Shown here in pieces: positions 31,860 through 43,277 of a stretch of 64,000 nt of DNA. Made by a program: the position numbers and the translations under genes. This stretch comes from Madurella fahalii. Taxonomy: Eukaryota; Ascomycota; Sordariomycetes; Sordariales. Where the stretch lies: positions 2,356,001-2,420,000 of the forward strand of contig CM056875.1 in assembly GCA_029876055.1 (NCBI GenBank), given 5' to 3'. Under the pieces are notes generated by a model. The model was given only the letters and a program-made list of their open reading frames with translations, did no database searches and was not told where the DNA came from. Each line of letters starts with the position of its first letter. Within the stretch, counting starts at the first letter, position 1.

Positions 31860-34467
31860 CTAATCATCCCTCTGATCAAGCGGTGCGTACTGCGCGCCGC
31901 TGCTTGACGACCCACCCGCGCGTCCACGACCCATGATCCTCGAGATCCAGCCGCCAAACCCACCAGCGCCAGCACCAGTACCTTGATGTGCGGAACCAGA
32001 GCTTCGAGCCGACGTCCGCGCCTTACGGTCATCGTTACCGCCAACCTCATTAGGTGGTTCAATATTGAGACCAGGGATCGCGCCAGCAGCACCAAACCTC
32101 GACGTCGTAGGAGAGCCGCGCTGGTTCCTGATGTCGAGCGGGGGCACGGGCGAGCCGGGCCGGACAAGCGCGTCCGACTCGGCGTGCATAGCCGGGGTCG
32201 ACGACGAGGCCGGGGTGCCGGCGGCGCCCGTAGCGTCGCCAAAGAGCGCGTCCATGTCCTCGAGACGGACGCCGCATGTTTCGGGGTAGATGAAGTACAC
32301 TGTAGTAGAAATATGTTAGATTTCCCGTGGTCTGGAAAGGTTGGCGGGGGTAAAAAGGGGATGAGACATACCAACGACAAAACTGACGACACAGAAGAAG
32401 GCGTGGATAAGGTACAACCGCCATTCAATCGCCACCTGCAGGATCGGTGTCATCTCGCCCACGAGCCAGTTGCATGCCCAGTTGGTTGCTGTCGACAGAC
32501 TGGCACCCTTGGAGCGGATCTTCAGCGGCAGAATCTCCGGTGGGTACAGCCAGGGAATCGGTCCCCACGAGTACCCAAACGCCGCGTTATAGATCATCAC
32601 CATGATGACAACCATTGTGGGCGTGGACGGGATGTCGAGGTACATGTAGTACGAAATCATGGATAACGAAATCGCCATGGCAATGGCACCCGAGAGCAGA
32701 ATCGGCCGGCGGCCCCATCGATCAACGATATACCATGGCGGGATGGTGGACAAGAAATACGTGATGCCGTTGATTCCAGTCATCAACACCGCGTCGTGGC
32801 CTTCCCAGCCGGCGGCTTCGAACACGAGCGGGGCATAGTACGAGATGACGTTGATGCCGTTGAGCTGGGCCAGCGCCTGCGCCGACATGGCGATGAAGAC
32901 ACGAGTGCCGTATCGCTTGAACATATCCCTGTAGGTGCGCTCACCTTCTTGGCGAGCTAGGAGGACGTTCATCTTGATGTCGCGGAACTCGTCCCTCGCG
33001 CGGGGGTGGTGGATGTCGCCGCCGCCGTACAAGTTGGCAATAACCACAATGCCTTCCTCATCATGGTCGTTATCCAGGAGCCACCTTGTAAAGCCGTTAG
33101 AAACCGTCTGGTGAAGCTGGCAGAGAAAAAAAAAAAGCAAAAAGCACACACCTTGGTGACTCGACGATGATCAGGCTCCCAAGCCCAAGCAACGTGCCCA
33201 TAACGCACTGCATAAACAGAGGAAGGCGCCAGGAGACGTCACTCTCAATGAAACCACAAAAGTAGTCAACCCAGACCGAGGTGGCATATCCGATGATGTT
33301 TCCCGAGAATTCGATGCAGGCGAGCTTGCCCCGGTTATGGGGAGGGGAGATCTCGGATTGGTAAACTGGAACAATGGTCGAGAGCATACCGACACCCAGA
33401 CCAGCCAGGATTCTGCCTACCATCATCATAGGTATGTTCAGCGCAAACGACTGTAGAGCACCGCCCACAACGAAGATGCAGGACCCGTAGAAGATGGTTT
33501 TCCTCCGGCCAATGATGTCGCCAATCCGGCCGACCATGAGAGAAGATATTAGAGCGCCAATCTCGAGAATGGCGACCATGGTCGCAATCTCGAAGTGTGT
33601 TGGCTGATGGAAATAGTCTACAAAGTACTTGCCACTGGACGGGCATGTCAGTGGGGTACTGTAACCGGCGAGGAAAGACGCAAGACGTACGTTATAATGC
33701 CCGACATGACGCCTTGATCATATCCGAAAAGGAATACACCCAACGATACAAAGACTGAAGTGAAGTAGCTATGGCGTTTGTCAGCACATACTCCCCAGGC
33801 ACTATAGATAACCAATAAGACGAACAGCAACGGCTTGCCCGTCAGGCCGTGGATAGAACTCGTGCCCCCCGTCATGATGGCGGCTATTAGGCGCTCCCCT
33901 TTAGAAACCTTGCGTCGGACGACGTCGGGGATACGGATGGCTTCTTTGTCGATGGAGCCAGCGTGTCGAGATGGCGACCGGCTACTTCTAGACGCGAGCG
34001 GCTCTTGATAGCGGACTCGTTTCTTATGCTGCTTTGGGTGGCACTTGAGGACGCCGGCTAGGGCCTCGTCGTCAAGTGCGTCGTTTAGTCGTTCGCGCAG
34101 CGGGTCTTCTTCGTCGAGCTGTTCGGCGATGTCGCCCGTGTCGGTCCACGAAGACTCGTCAGATCCGTCCTCAGACTCCGAATAGGCTGGCTCGTCGGCG
34201 GCGTGGCCGTGGCCGTGCGAGGTTGAAAGTAGCCACGACGATTGTTGGCGGTCGTGCCGGACGTCTCGCTCGTTGTGGACGGGAAGTGTTCGGAGGGGGA
34301 TGTTGGAGGGGAGACGAGTCTGATTCGGGCCCGTAATTTTGAAGGAGATGGGGCTGTTTTGCAGCAGCCCTCGTCCGCAGCGGCTTCAGGTGGACGATGG
34401 TAGTCTCCGTGCGGGGAATCGGCGGACGTTGTCTGAGGGTGACTGGGTCCGCAGGTGAGGAACTCAT
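31860..34467 (-). CDS. MFS sugar transporter with a long, unresolved N-terminal extension
   Basis: The supported exons are x..33826, 33768..33691, 33634..33152, 33084..32372 and 32299..31860; all four introns are 56-72 bases with good branch sites. From the ATG at 33875 this gives 587 residues with twelve membrane segments. Sugar-porter marks are FLFGYDQGVMSG, GRIGDIIGRRK, VESPRWL, AQLNGINVISYY, DRWGRRPIL and PETCGVRLEDMD. VESPR and AQLNG differ slightly from the usual PESPR and QQLxG. Upstream of 33875 the same frame stays open to 34385 with a coding-like acidic text (SESEDGSDESSWTDTGDIAE, RERLNDALDDEALAGVLK) but no ATG. An ATG in good context at 34467 opens another frame (SSSPADPVTLRQRPP). 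So either a small intron or a single-base indel links the two, and the given 5' end is provisional. Substrate unknown; hexose uptake is the default. Confidence 0.82.
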
Positions 34468-37400
34468 CGGACAGCGGTCACGGGGCAGACTACTTTGCAG
34501 GTATCGGGTCTCGGATCTCGGGAGGGCGATACGGCGGCGGTGCAGAAGAATTGGTTGGAGTTGGCCAGTTTGACGTACGAGAGCCCGCGTCGGCCGCCTA
34601 GCGAGGCGGGAGACCCCCATGGCAGCCCCATGACTGCCAAGCCGCTAGTCATCCAGCCGGGGATCTTCCCTGTCCCCAGCCAACTTCTGCCCACTCCTGC
34701 CGCTCCTGCCTGCCTGCGAGGGCGCGCCAAGTAATACGGCGTGGTGCAAATCACTGCAAATCAGTGCGGAACTCGGCAAGACGGCACTGGAAGACCTCGG
34801 CCATTACGTGCAATTGTATTTCGATTCTCCATCCATTTAGGGGTCCCTCCCCCTTTCATGCTGCTCACGGGACAGTTCCAGCTATCACGCGGCGCAAACA
34901 GCGGGCTCCTCAGCGGAGTGGCGGTGGTCATCGGTGCAAAACACATGCCCAAACCAACAAGTCAAAGATCGGACTGGCGGTAGGGATGAGGGGTGAGACA
35001 AGCCAAACGACATGAAACGAACCTTTGCACAAACACACGATCTGGTCTTTGCGGGCAGGGTCCCTGGGGGCCCAGTGATAATGACCCTTGAATCCCCCAA
35101 CTCACCGCAAGGCTCGCGACACTGACCGCCTACAAAAGATGGCTGTGGCGGTCGCGATTAGATAAATATGATTCGAGCAAACCTAACATTGGTTCGCCTT
35201 CCTGTCCGATTAATCGGCCAGGCAAAGGTTCAATTGCCGCTTCTCCAACCTCTCAAGCCTGCTGAGGACTGGGTTGTAAAATCCTCGACTGTTCTCCACA
35301 TCAAACCGGTAGCCCGTGATCCGCCACTAACTGTGATCGCAATCTTTAATACAGCAAAAGCAAATAGGCGGAGATAGCAGTACTGGATGTGAGCCGGTCT
35401 TCGGGAGCGTTTCTGGCGCCGCACCGTTGCGCCGGAAAGTGAGTCCCTGGATGTCTACGCTGGGTATTCTCTTCCCAGCCACGAGCCTAGCCACCCGTGC
35501 CACCCTCAGGTTGTTGATGGATCCAACGGCAGCCCATGCCGCCCCTACCCCCAAGACACAGCTCTCCGATCCCATCTGCGGCTGATCTCTAAATTTCCGG
35601 TAATACACAAACTACGGCGGATAACGTTTAAGTTACGCAAACAATAGATGACAGACTACGTCTTGAAGCCATTGTTGGTTTGACAAGTACTCAGATCTTG
35701 AGGTAGATTGAGGCATCTGCGGTCGGGCGGCAAATTTGCATGGAAAATCCCGGAGAGCCAAGTTTCGAGCATGAATCGCTGGGCTGAGGATCGTGGGGTC
35801 GGCCAGATCAGAGTGGATCATGGCGCAAGCCTACCTGCCCTAGCATGTCTCTCATCGCGTGTGACGACCATGGTCCCTCATCGCCTCGAATTTGGATCTT
35901 GCAGCATCGAAACCAGAGCGACAAAGATGAACCCGGGTTCAGACGACTTCGGTAGGGAGATCGGGCTGTGGATCTCGGACAAGCACATTATATCACCGAA
36001 TCAAAGTCGCACAACTCAAAATGCACGTCCCGGGTAGTGACCTTCGTGCTGCCTGCGAGCGGAAAAAAATGCGGTCCCATTGGGTTATAAAGACTAGAGA
36101 ATCTCGTGCCCGAAGCCTCGAGACGAATGCCCTATATATGTAATTGTTTGTACGAGGCGAGACAATGTGCCTGCACGCCATGGCGGATCGTCTGGGACAT
36201 CTGAAACCCACAGCGAACGAATCGCCAGATCTGTGTCCTAAGGCACCACGTCGGTTTAGGGTTAGTGCAGATTCAAGATCCGCCTGCTTCTTCTTTTTGA
36301 CTAAATTTATCAGATGCCGTTATGAGGCCAGCCAAACAGAATTCTGGCGTTTGTTCAGCCCTCGGGACGTTATGCGGCCCCCGTTTGTCCCGTTCTTACG
36401 CACATTGCCTCGCATGCAACGCAACCATGGCGCACCCCAGACCTACCAGGCGGCAGCTTAGTCAAAATGTGGCTTTGACAAGGGGTGGGAAGGTGCTGTG
36501 TCTTGGAGGGTCACCACTGGCTGGTACCTAGCCTCCGCATCACAACGATGAGCGAGTCTACCTGGCGTCCAGCTCATCATGCATAAACGGCATCAAATTG
36601 CATTTTTCGTCACTGCCCGAGTCGTTTGGTATTCGGCCGTTTTCTGTTGCCAGCAGGCTGCGGGGCTTTGCGAGGTCAATTGCTATGCGCTGTGAAAAAA
36701 GCGAAAAAATGCGTTTCTGTAACAGTGGCATCTGATGGGCGCCCCGTCGCCGCAGACCCGTCATCCTGTGCCGGCCCCAACTCATCAGCACAGCCATCAC
36801 CGCATATAGATTGGATGGGACATTCACATACTATGTAGGCACAGACAGCCTCATGGCAGCAAACGCGACCGAGTTCGGCTTCCGAAACCCGCGCATCCTT
36901 AATCTTCCACAGCTTCTGGCTAGTGTCGGGAAATGGCCGTTACCGTTGCAGTGACGATGCTAGAAACCGGTTGGCCCTGGGTTCCAGCGTCATTTCGCAA
37001 GAGGCTGGGCTTGGTTCCTGGACGGGAAAGTGCCCCAGGGCTTCGTCCAATCGTGCCGCTGGGATCGGGGTGTGGGGCATCCTCCGCGGCACCAAAACGG
37101 GGCGCGCCATCTCTGCGTTCCTGCCGCAAAGTGGCTCGAGGTCGCAGGCTGGGGGAACTGCAAGCAAGCATTGAGTTTTATATTGCGGAGACCTGACCGA
37201 ACCCAGCTTGGGCTGCCGCTTCGCTCGCTCCTCCATCACCACAGCAATCCTGCGCCAAAGCGCTCCCGCTCCCTGCCGCTCCAAAAGCCTGTCGAACGAT
37301 TCAATCGGCATCCTCGAAACGGTTTGGATACACGCGTATGAGCACAGGGCTTGTTGAAAAGAGAGGATTGCATGACTTAGGAAGAGGCGGAATTCCCGAT

Positions 37401-37692
37401 TTGCGAGAGGCAGGGGCACAGCTGGGGACCGTTGTCGCCGGGCGCAGGACATTCGAGCTCGAATTCTCCACCGCCATCAACCACCGTATCCCCGTTCGAC
37501 ACCGTGCGTAACGTGGATGGTCGCCTAGGAGTCGCGACGACAACAGACGACGGGAAGATTTGAATTTCGAGCTGCGTGCACGAGGCGTCAATTGATTCGA
37601 TTCTCTTCGGCACCAAAAACACTCAAGTCGCACCACGGCCGCGTCGCTGGACCAGACCGCTCACCCACGCCGGCTGGGGCCCACAAGACAGA
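34468..37692. other. 3.2-kb intergenic region
   Basis: Divergent promoters of the sugar transporter and the Chs7-like gene. I read both strands and find only short, mutually overlapping frames with no motif or convincing splice continuation, and no tRNA. Confidence 0.5.
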
Positions 37693-38891
37693 ATGGGGTC
37701 AACAAAATTTGGCAACTTCGATGTGAGTGCCCTCAGGTTAGGATACGGATTGTCGCGACGGATGATGCTGATGGGGGTCTCGGAATAGGAGTTCTGTCGA
37801 GACACGACTCTCCCGATTTGCAACGTGAGTGCGCCCGGAAAAATAAAATAAAAAAAAATACCAGTCATCCGACCTCCGTGCAGGTACTGATCAAATGTGA
37901 CTGCAGCTCCTCTCGCCTACAGATAATCAGTCAGGACCATGGGAAGGCTGCCAGCTGAGGGGAATTGCATTGAGCGAGGGTCGGTTCCTGGGCAATCTGG
38001 GTGTGTGGTCTTCTTCGCGGCTTCATTCGATATCGGCTATTAACAGCTCTCAGGATCGATACTGCTTTGTGGAGCAGCAGTCGCCGTCACTACCGTCCTG
38101 CTACTCCGTTCTGAGAGGAAACGGGCAGCTGTCGGGCGGAGGTCCGTAATATGCATATCTGCAATGCCTCGATGCCGACTAACCGTCTTCGCAGGGAAAT
38201 GCAAGCATTTTTGCTTGGATACCTGATAATATCAATATGCGAGATCTTCTCGATAGGGGAGTTCCCGTTGGACCCCAGAGTGCGACTGGTACGTCAGCAA
38301 TGGACAGGAGGGGTGAAGTTTTGGTTTGCTGACTTGACCCTACAGGCATTCAGCGCGATTCACATTGGCGCTATCTCGGCAACTACATGGATGCTCTTTA
38401 TCAACGGCATCGTGGGCTACCAACTGATGGATGACGGCACTCCCCTGTCTCTCGGCTTGACCCTCGGCTCCGGGCTCGTATGGCTCATTGGAGTCGGCTA
38501 CATCGCCCTCGATACCGGATTCGATTGGACCCGATACTGGGCGACTAGCGCCGACCTCCCCAACCGGCATATTGCGCTCTACGTGCTGTATCTGCTGCTT
38601 CCGCTCCTGTGGCTCGTCCTGTTCCTCGCGCTGGAGACGGTCCTTGTCCTAAAGGTCCTTGGCGAGACACGACCGATGATATACCTTGCCACGGCTGCAG
38701 TAGTCTTTGCTGTGGGGCAGATCTTCAATTTCGTCATCAGCCCCTACATATGCAACGGTACCACGGGTGCGATCGACGGCTCCCTTTTCCAGACACTCTT
38801 CACCCTCGTGTCGGTGGTATTGGTCTGGCTCTTCTGGTCGAGTATCACCGAGGACGATTGGCCCATGGACGCGCCGAACCCGTACCCCTAA
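37693..38891 (+). CDS. Chitin synthase export chaperone, Chs7 family
   Basis: Six exons (37693..37722, 37789..37824, 37907..38000, 38054..38141, 38195..38288, 38346..38891) give 295 residues. Chs7 is a multispan ER protein needed for exit of chitin synthase from the ER. The joined start MGSTKFGNFDEFC and LPICN match the family's opening, followed by LRGIALSEGRFLGNLG. After splicing, LLLRSERKRAAVGRREMQ, FLLGYLIISICEIFS, FINGIVGYQLMDDGT, LGETRPMIYLATAAV and SPYICNGTTGAIDG follow the family order, with seven hydrophobic segments. Phases agree at every junction; introns 2-5 are short (53-82 bases) with branch sites in place. Intron 5 (57 bases) is free of stops and in frame. Filamentous ascomycetes can have two Chs7-like proteins (CSE-7 and CSE-8 in Neurospora); which one this is cannot be decided here. 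Confidence 0.9.
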
Positions 38892-39833
38892 ATACTCTCG
38901 AGATACCCGCGCTTAGCGCACTACACGGGAGCAAGGAGCATCGGAGTTCTGCGGCTGGAGTTTTCATGACACTCTTTTTTTTTTCCCCTTTTTTTCTGTT
39001 GATACCAAAATTCCTTTTTTTTTCAAGGGCGGTTTATTTTTGTCGGAATGTCGGCGTCCGCTGTGGAACACAAGCTCAACAAGACAGCACATCAAACAAA
39101 GCAAAGAAAAAAAAAATAAGATATACCGGAGGACGGAAGCATACGTCTAATACAAAGTGCAAGCGGGCACAATCGGATCCACTTGGATGGACGAGCCGAG
39201 GAGTTTGGTCGACAGCTGGGCTTGTCGGATGAGTGGGGCCGGGAAGAAAAATGGAGAGTGCGTGGGGTTTTTGGCGCACGGGGAGAAATCAGAGACGACT
39301 ACCTAGCGATGTTGTTTAGCGGTGATATGGCACATTTGGATGTCAGATGTGCGTTCTGTCATGTGGCGGCTGTATCGTGGGTTTAGATGTTTGGCTACGA
39401 GTATACCCTGAGAGAGTGATGATGCCATAGCAACGTAATGAAGAGCTAGCCTAGTGGGCTTTTAATGCGGTTTGCGAATCTATCATTGTGTTATTTGGTA
39501 TCAAATACGGCCGGAAGGGAACTTTGGCTAGGTTAAAAGGTGATTTAGTCGTTCAGGGTAGTATCAAGAAAGTCCCCGTCCAATATCAACGCCATTTCGT
39601 CCCATCTTCCGTGTAACCATCGCTCCATTAGTACCACGTTGCCCTCAGGCGCGACCTTGGTATGAGACAACATCATAAACAAAGCGCCACAAAGCAAAGC
39701 TGTCAGTACTAGGCACAACCATCAACCAAACAATCCCGTCAAAATCGTATATCCGTCTCCACCTTCAAGCCTTAGCCCTCGAGCCCGCCGAACCGGCCCC
39801 TTCTTTCTTTAGTTACCTCGTCATCATCTCCCA
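38892..39833. other. Convergent 3' region with T-rich tracts
   Basis: The region lies between the ends of the Chs7-like and b561 genes. It holds T8-T9 tracts near 38976-39022 and A10 near 39105-39114, suitable for 3'-end formation. No gene is seen. Confidence 0.6.
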
Positions 39834-40652
39834 TCATGGCCGCTGGATCCCGAACTTGCTCAACTGCACCCTTGGAAACACCCCGGCCACGATCAGCACC
39901 TCGGCCACGAGCACGCTCCACAGCTTGATCCCCAGCACCGCCTTGCTGTAATCCGTCTCGGCCGCGCTGGCCACGGTCGCCAGCAGCAGGACCAGCACGG
40001 CGTACCCAAAGTACCGGTGGTACCTCCACAGCTGCTTGGCCTTGTCCAGCCCGCCCCAGACGGCGGGCACCAGCCAGATGCTGACGCCGAAGAGGTACTG
40101 CACGAACAGCAGCGTGGCCGTGGTCACCCCGAGGTAGGCGTGCAGCGAGTGGAAGTGCGCCAGCCCGTTGACGTGCTTGTTGGTCTCGATGACGGCGGTG
40201 CCCGCGGCGAAGAGGAGGAAGGAGAGGACGTGCAGCGCGAAGTGGCCGCGCTGGCCGCGGACCTTGGTGGTCGGGAAGGTGTGCGTCGTGGGCTGCAGGA
40301 GGAGGACGGCTTGGGTCGCGACGAAGAGGCCGAGGGATTGGAGCAGTGGGTGCGGCGAGACGAGCGGGAGGCGGGGGTGCGTGAAGACGGCGACCCAGAC
40401 TATCGCGAGGAGAGCGACGGCGCCGGCTTGGGCGAGCCAGCCGGTTCCTTTGGGTGGGTTGGCGGTTAGATGGGTCGGGAGGTGATTTTAAGGTGGGTGG
40501 GTTATCATGGGCTTACCCAGCCAGAGGTTCTTGACCATGGGTTCGTTGGGTTTCTGAGTTGCGTCGCCTGGTCGTCCGAGGAGCGGCTCGCTCTCGGTCG
40601 GGGCCGGGTTGTCGCCCTGGAGGGCGGGCTGCCGCGGTTCTTGGGAAGCCAT
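39834..40652 (-). CDS. Cytochrome b561-domain membrane protein
   Basis: Exons 40652..40517 and 40447..39834 give 249 residues. The intron (69 bases) has donor GTAAGC, a CTAAC branch and a CAAAG acceptor. The cytosolic N-terminus is Pro/Gln/Glu-rich and contains SEPLLGRPGD, a possible dileucine sorting signal. Five to six hydrophobic segments follow. Conserved His occur in FALHVLSFLLF, NGLAHFHSLHAYLG and LWRYHRYFGY, spaced as in b561 proteins, which bind two hemes and move electrons across a membrane, often from ascorbate to ferric iron. It lacks a DOMON domain and looks like the CYB561D2 type. The location (vacuole, ER or plasma membrane) is not visible. The ATG at 40652 is the first in the frame; upstream sequence is not conserved in character. 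Confidence 0.82.
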
Positions 40653-41471
40653 TCTGCGCTGCTGCTCTGTACTCGTGAATTGATCTCGGCCTTGTGGTTC
40701 GGACACGGGCCGCTGGCGGTCTGAAGCGATGGGGATCCGGTGCTCTGCCTGGCCCTTATGGTTCCGCGCGTCCAGGAGCTGAAGGTTCAGGAGCTGAAGG
40801 AAGCGTTGCGGGGAAGCCTAAGCACAAGGCTTACACATATAAATAAAACAGGGAGGTAGGACACGGCTTGAGCAGGTCCCTTGCATTGACTCCTTTTTAC
40901 CTCTACGCACCATCCACATCGGTAGTGTGCATGCAGTCCGAGGCTATCTCCCGTCTTATTGTGACGCTAGCAAGGCAACTTGTTACTGCGGTGTGATGGG
41001 CCTCAGCTGCTGACGAATTCAGTTTGCCGTCTGTGCTTGCTCTCGAAGTGGTGATGACGGCACCGAAACGGGCGTCTGGCCAATCGCATTGCTGCGATTT
41101 CAATACTGTGGTTTGGTGGGGAAGTTCCCAGCGACAAGGCCGGCATGCAGTGGGCCTGGCTCGCTGCCGCATCCACAGAAGACGCCGGGAGTGGAATCCA
41201 TCAAGTAAGCCGCACCGTGACTTGCTCCTAAGGCACAGGATGGGCCCGCCGGGTCGTCTCCACTTTGAAGAGGAGTCATTGTAGGGGCCGGCCGATGTCA
41301 GTTGTGCTTGCTAGGAGATATGGTGCATCCCGTTGTCCCAACGCAGTAGGGCAACAACGGTTTCCCTAGGTTAGACCAAACTTGTTTAGCTCCTCCGCAT
41401 CCCTTCGGCATTAGGATACTCGATACTCTAGCTGCGGACTGTCACGTCTACTGTTGCATATCATCATCACG
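40653..41471. other. Divergent promoter region of b561 and allantoicase genes
   Basis: The 819 bases have no supported gene. The half nearest allantoicase carries several GATA elements, annotated separately. A direct repeat GGAGCTGAAGG occurs near 40775-40800. Confidence 0.55.
41317..41462 (+). promoter_or_regulatory. Cluster of GATA elements upstream of allantoicase
   Basis: GATA cores lie at 41317-41320, 41415-41418 and 41422-41425, with a TATC (GATA on the other strand) at 41459-41462, the last three within 60 bases of the start codon. GATA factors of the NIT2/AreA type activate purine-catabolic genes when good nitrogen sources are absent, so the cluster fits the downstream gene. The sites are seen; binding is inferred. 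Confidence 0.5.
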
Positions 41472-42604
41472 ATGGATCAGATCGAGTACGAGCTGGCGCC
41501 TGTGAAGGCCACTCCCGTCTCAGCTGACAGTATCGACAAGACCTTCCGATCCAGCTGTATCGGTTCGTCAACTCTCAGCGCAACCTAGATGTCCTGTAAC
41601 TCAAGCCCGTCTAACATGTCCAATGAATAGATCTCGTCTCGGCGGCACTCGGTGGCAGGATCTTGGGTTATTCAGACCAATGGTTCGCCGAGGCTTCGAA
41701 CCTCATAAACCCCGCAGCCCCTATCCGGCAACCGGGCAAGATGGTTTACACGGGTGCCTGGTATGACGGGTGGGAGACAAGAAGGCACAATGCCGAGCCG
41801 TTCGACTGGGTTGTGATTCGCCTGGGTGTGGCGTCGGGCACGGTTGAAGGTGTCGAGGTGGATACAAGTTTCTTCTCTGGGAACCATGCCCCCGCTATCT
41901 CGGTAGAGGGATGCTTCAGCCAGGACGATGAGCAGGTTCTCTCCTGGAAGGGAGGCCGTGGCGGATGGGAGCCCATCCTCAGCATCCAAGATTGCGGTCC
42001 CAGCCAGCGATTCGGATGGAAGCTGGACAACCCCACGCAAAAGCAGTACACACATGTCCGCCTGAACATGTACCCCGACGGGGGCATCGCCAGGTTCCGC
42101 CTCTTCGGGCACGCCGTGCCGGTCTTTCCGGAGGACAAGGAGGCCATATTCGACCTTGCTGCTGCTCAGAATGGGGGAGTGGCCGTCTCCTGCAGCGACC
42201 AACACTTCGGAACCAAGGACAACTTGATCCTCCCGGGCCGTGGGAAGGACATGGGAGACGGATGGGAGACTGCGCGGTCTCGAACCAAGGGACACGTCGA
42301 TTGGGCCATCATCAGACTCGGGGCGGCGGGTTACATACAGAACTTCATCGTTGACACAGCCCACTTCCGAGGAAATTATCCCCAGAAGGTGAAGCTTGAG
42401 GCGATCGAGTGGAAGCGCGATTCGGAGCCAGGGCCGGATGCTGACGGCTGGGCAGAAGTGGCAGAACCCATCAAGTGCGGCCCTGACCAGGAGCATCCGG
42501 TCGAGAGCTTGGTCAAGGACAAGGCGTTTACCCATGTCAAGCTCATCATGGTACCGGATGGCGGGGTAAAGAGACTACGCGTATTTGCGAAGCGGGCCGT
42601 CTGA
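41472..42604 (+). CDS. alc-1: Allantoicase (allantoate amidinohydrolase)
   Basis: Exons 41472..41562 and 41631..42604 give 354 residues, a usual family length. The enzyme splits allantoate into ureidoglycolate and urea in the purine-to-ammonia pathway. It is built of two similar domains. The first has LGGRILGYSDQWFAEASNLI, GKMVYTGAWYDGWETRRHN and FDWVVIRLG. The second repeats them as CSDQHFGTKDNLI, GKDMGDGWETARSRTKGH and VDWAIIRLG. Each ends with a YTHVRLNMYPDGG or FTHVKLIMVPDGG motif. The intron (68 bases, GTTCGT...CTAAC...AATAG) splits the codon in SSCI-D-LVSAALGG. The symbol follows Neurospora usage. The gene is divergent from the b561 gene and carries GATA elements upstream, in keeping with nitrogen control. 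Confidence 0.95.
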
Positions 42605-43277
42605 CGCAGACCAGGCAGCTGAAACTCGGCAGGAGGCGGCGGGGCTGTTTTGGGGAATCCCAGGCTCAATACAATACCATTGAAGATCAGCTCAAGGGCC
42701 GGGTAGCCAGGGCGGAAACAATACTCTGAAGAAACAAGAAAATACGTTGCCAAATCCTATCCATGAAGTAGGATTGCGACTTCAATAGTCGCCAAATAAT
42801 GAGCTGGAGGTGAATACGCTTGTCTTGGAGTGGGTACGAGACTTTTAAAGATTTAGAACGAGGCAAAAGCAATTGGTGCAGCTAGGTAGAATAATGTCAG
42901 GCAGAGGCCCCGGCGGTTCCTGTCGAACGGTACTGTAATCCAAATAACCCAGGAAATGGGAGCTCATTGGCATTTAATCTTATCGGACGCTATCGAGAGC
43001 ACAGGCCATTCACTGTGGGGTAATAGTCATGGTCGTTTTAACGATGCGACCAGGGCCGACTCTTAACGTACCCAAACACCCCTTAGAGGGGAAACGGCCA
43101 GGACAACGTCGTTTCCGAGTCTCTCATCTCCAAGCGCCCCGGAGCTAATTTCTCTATCAATCGGCCCACAAATATACGAGTTCGATTTCTCCGAAGACAG
43201 TCCCGATGCGCGCCTCCGTTCCCGCAAGAACCCGCCCATGAGTTGCCATCGCATGCCACGCAACGTCACCCTCGGCC
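42605..43277. other. Intergenic region
   Basis: The 673 bases contain the allantoicase 3' flank and the promoter of the ankyrin-DIL gene. No gene is seen. Confidence 0.6.
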
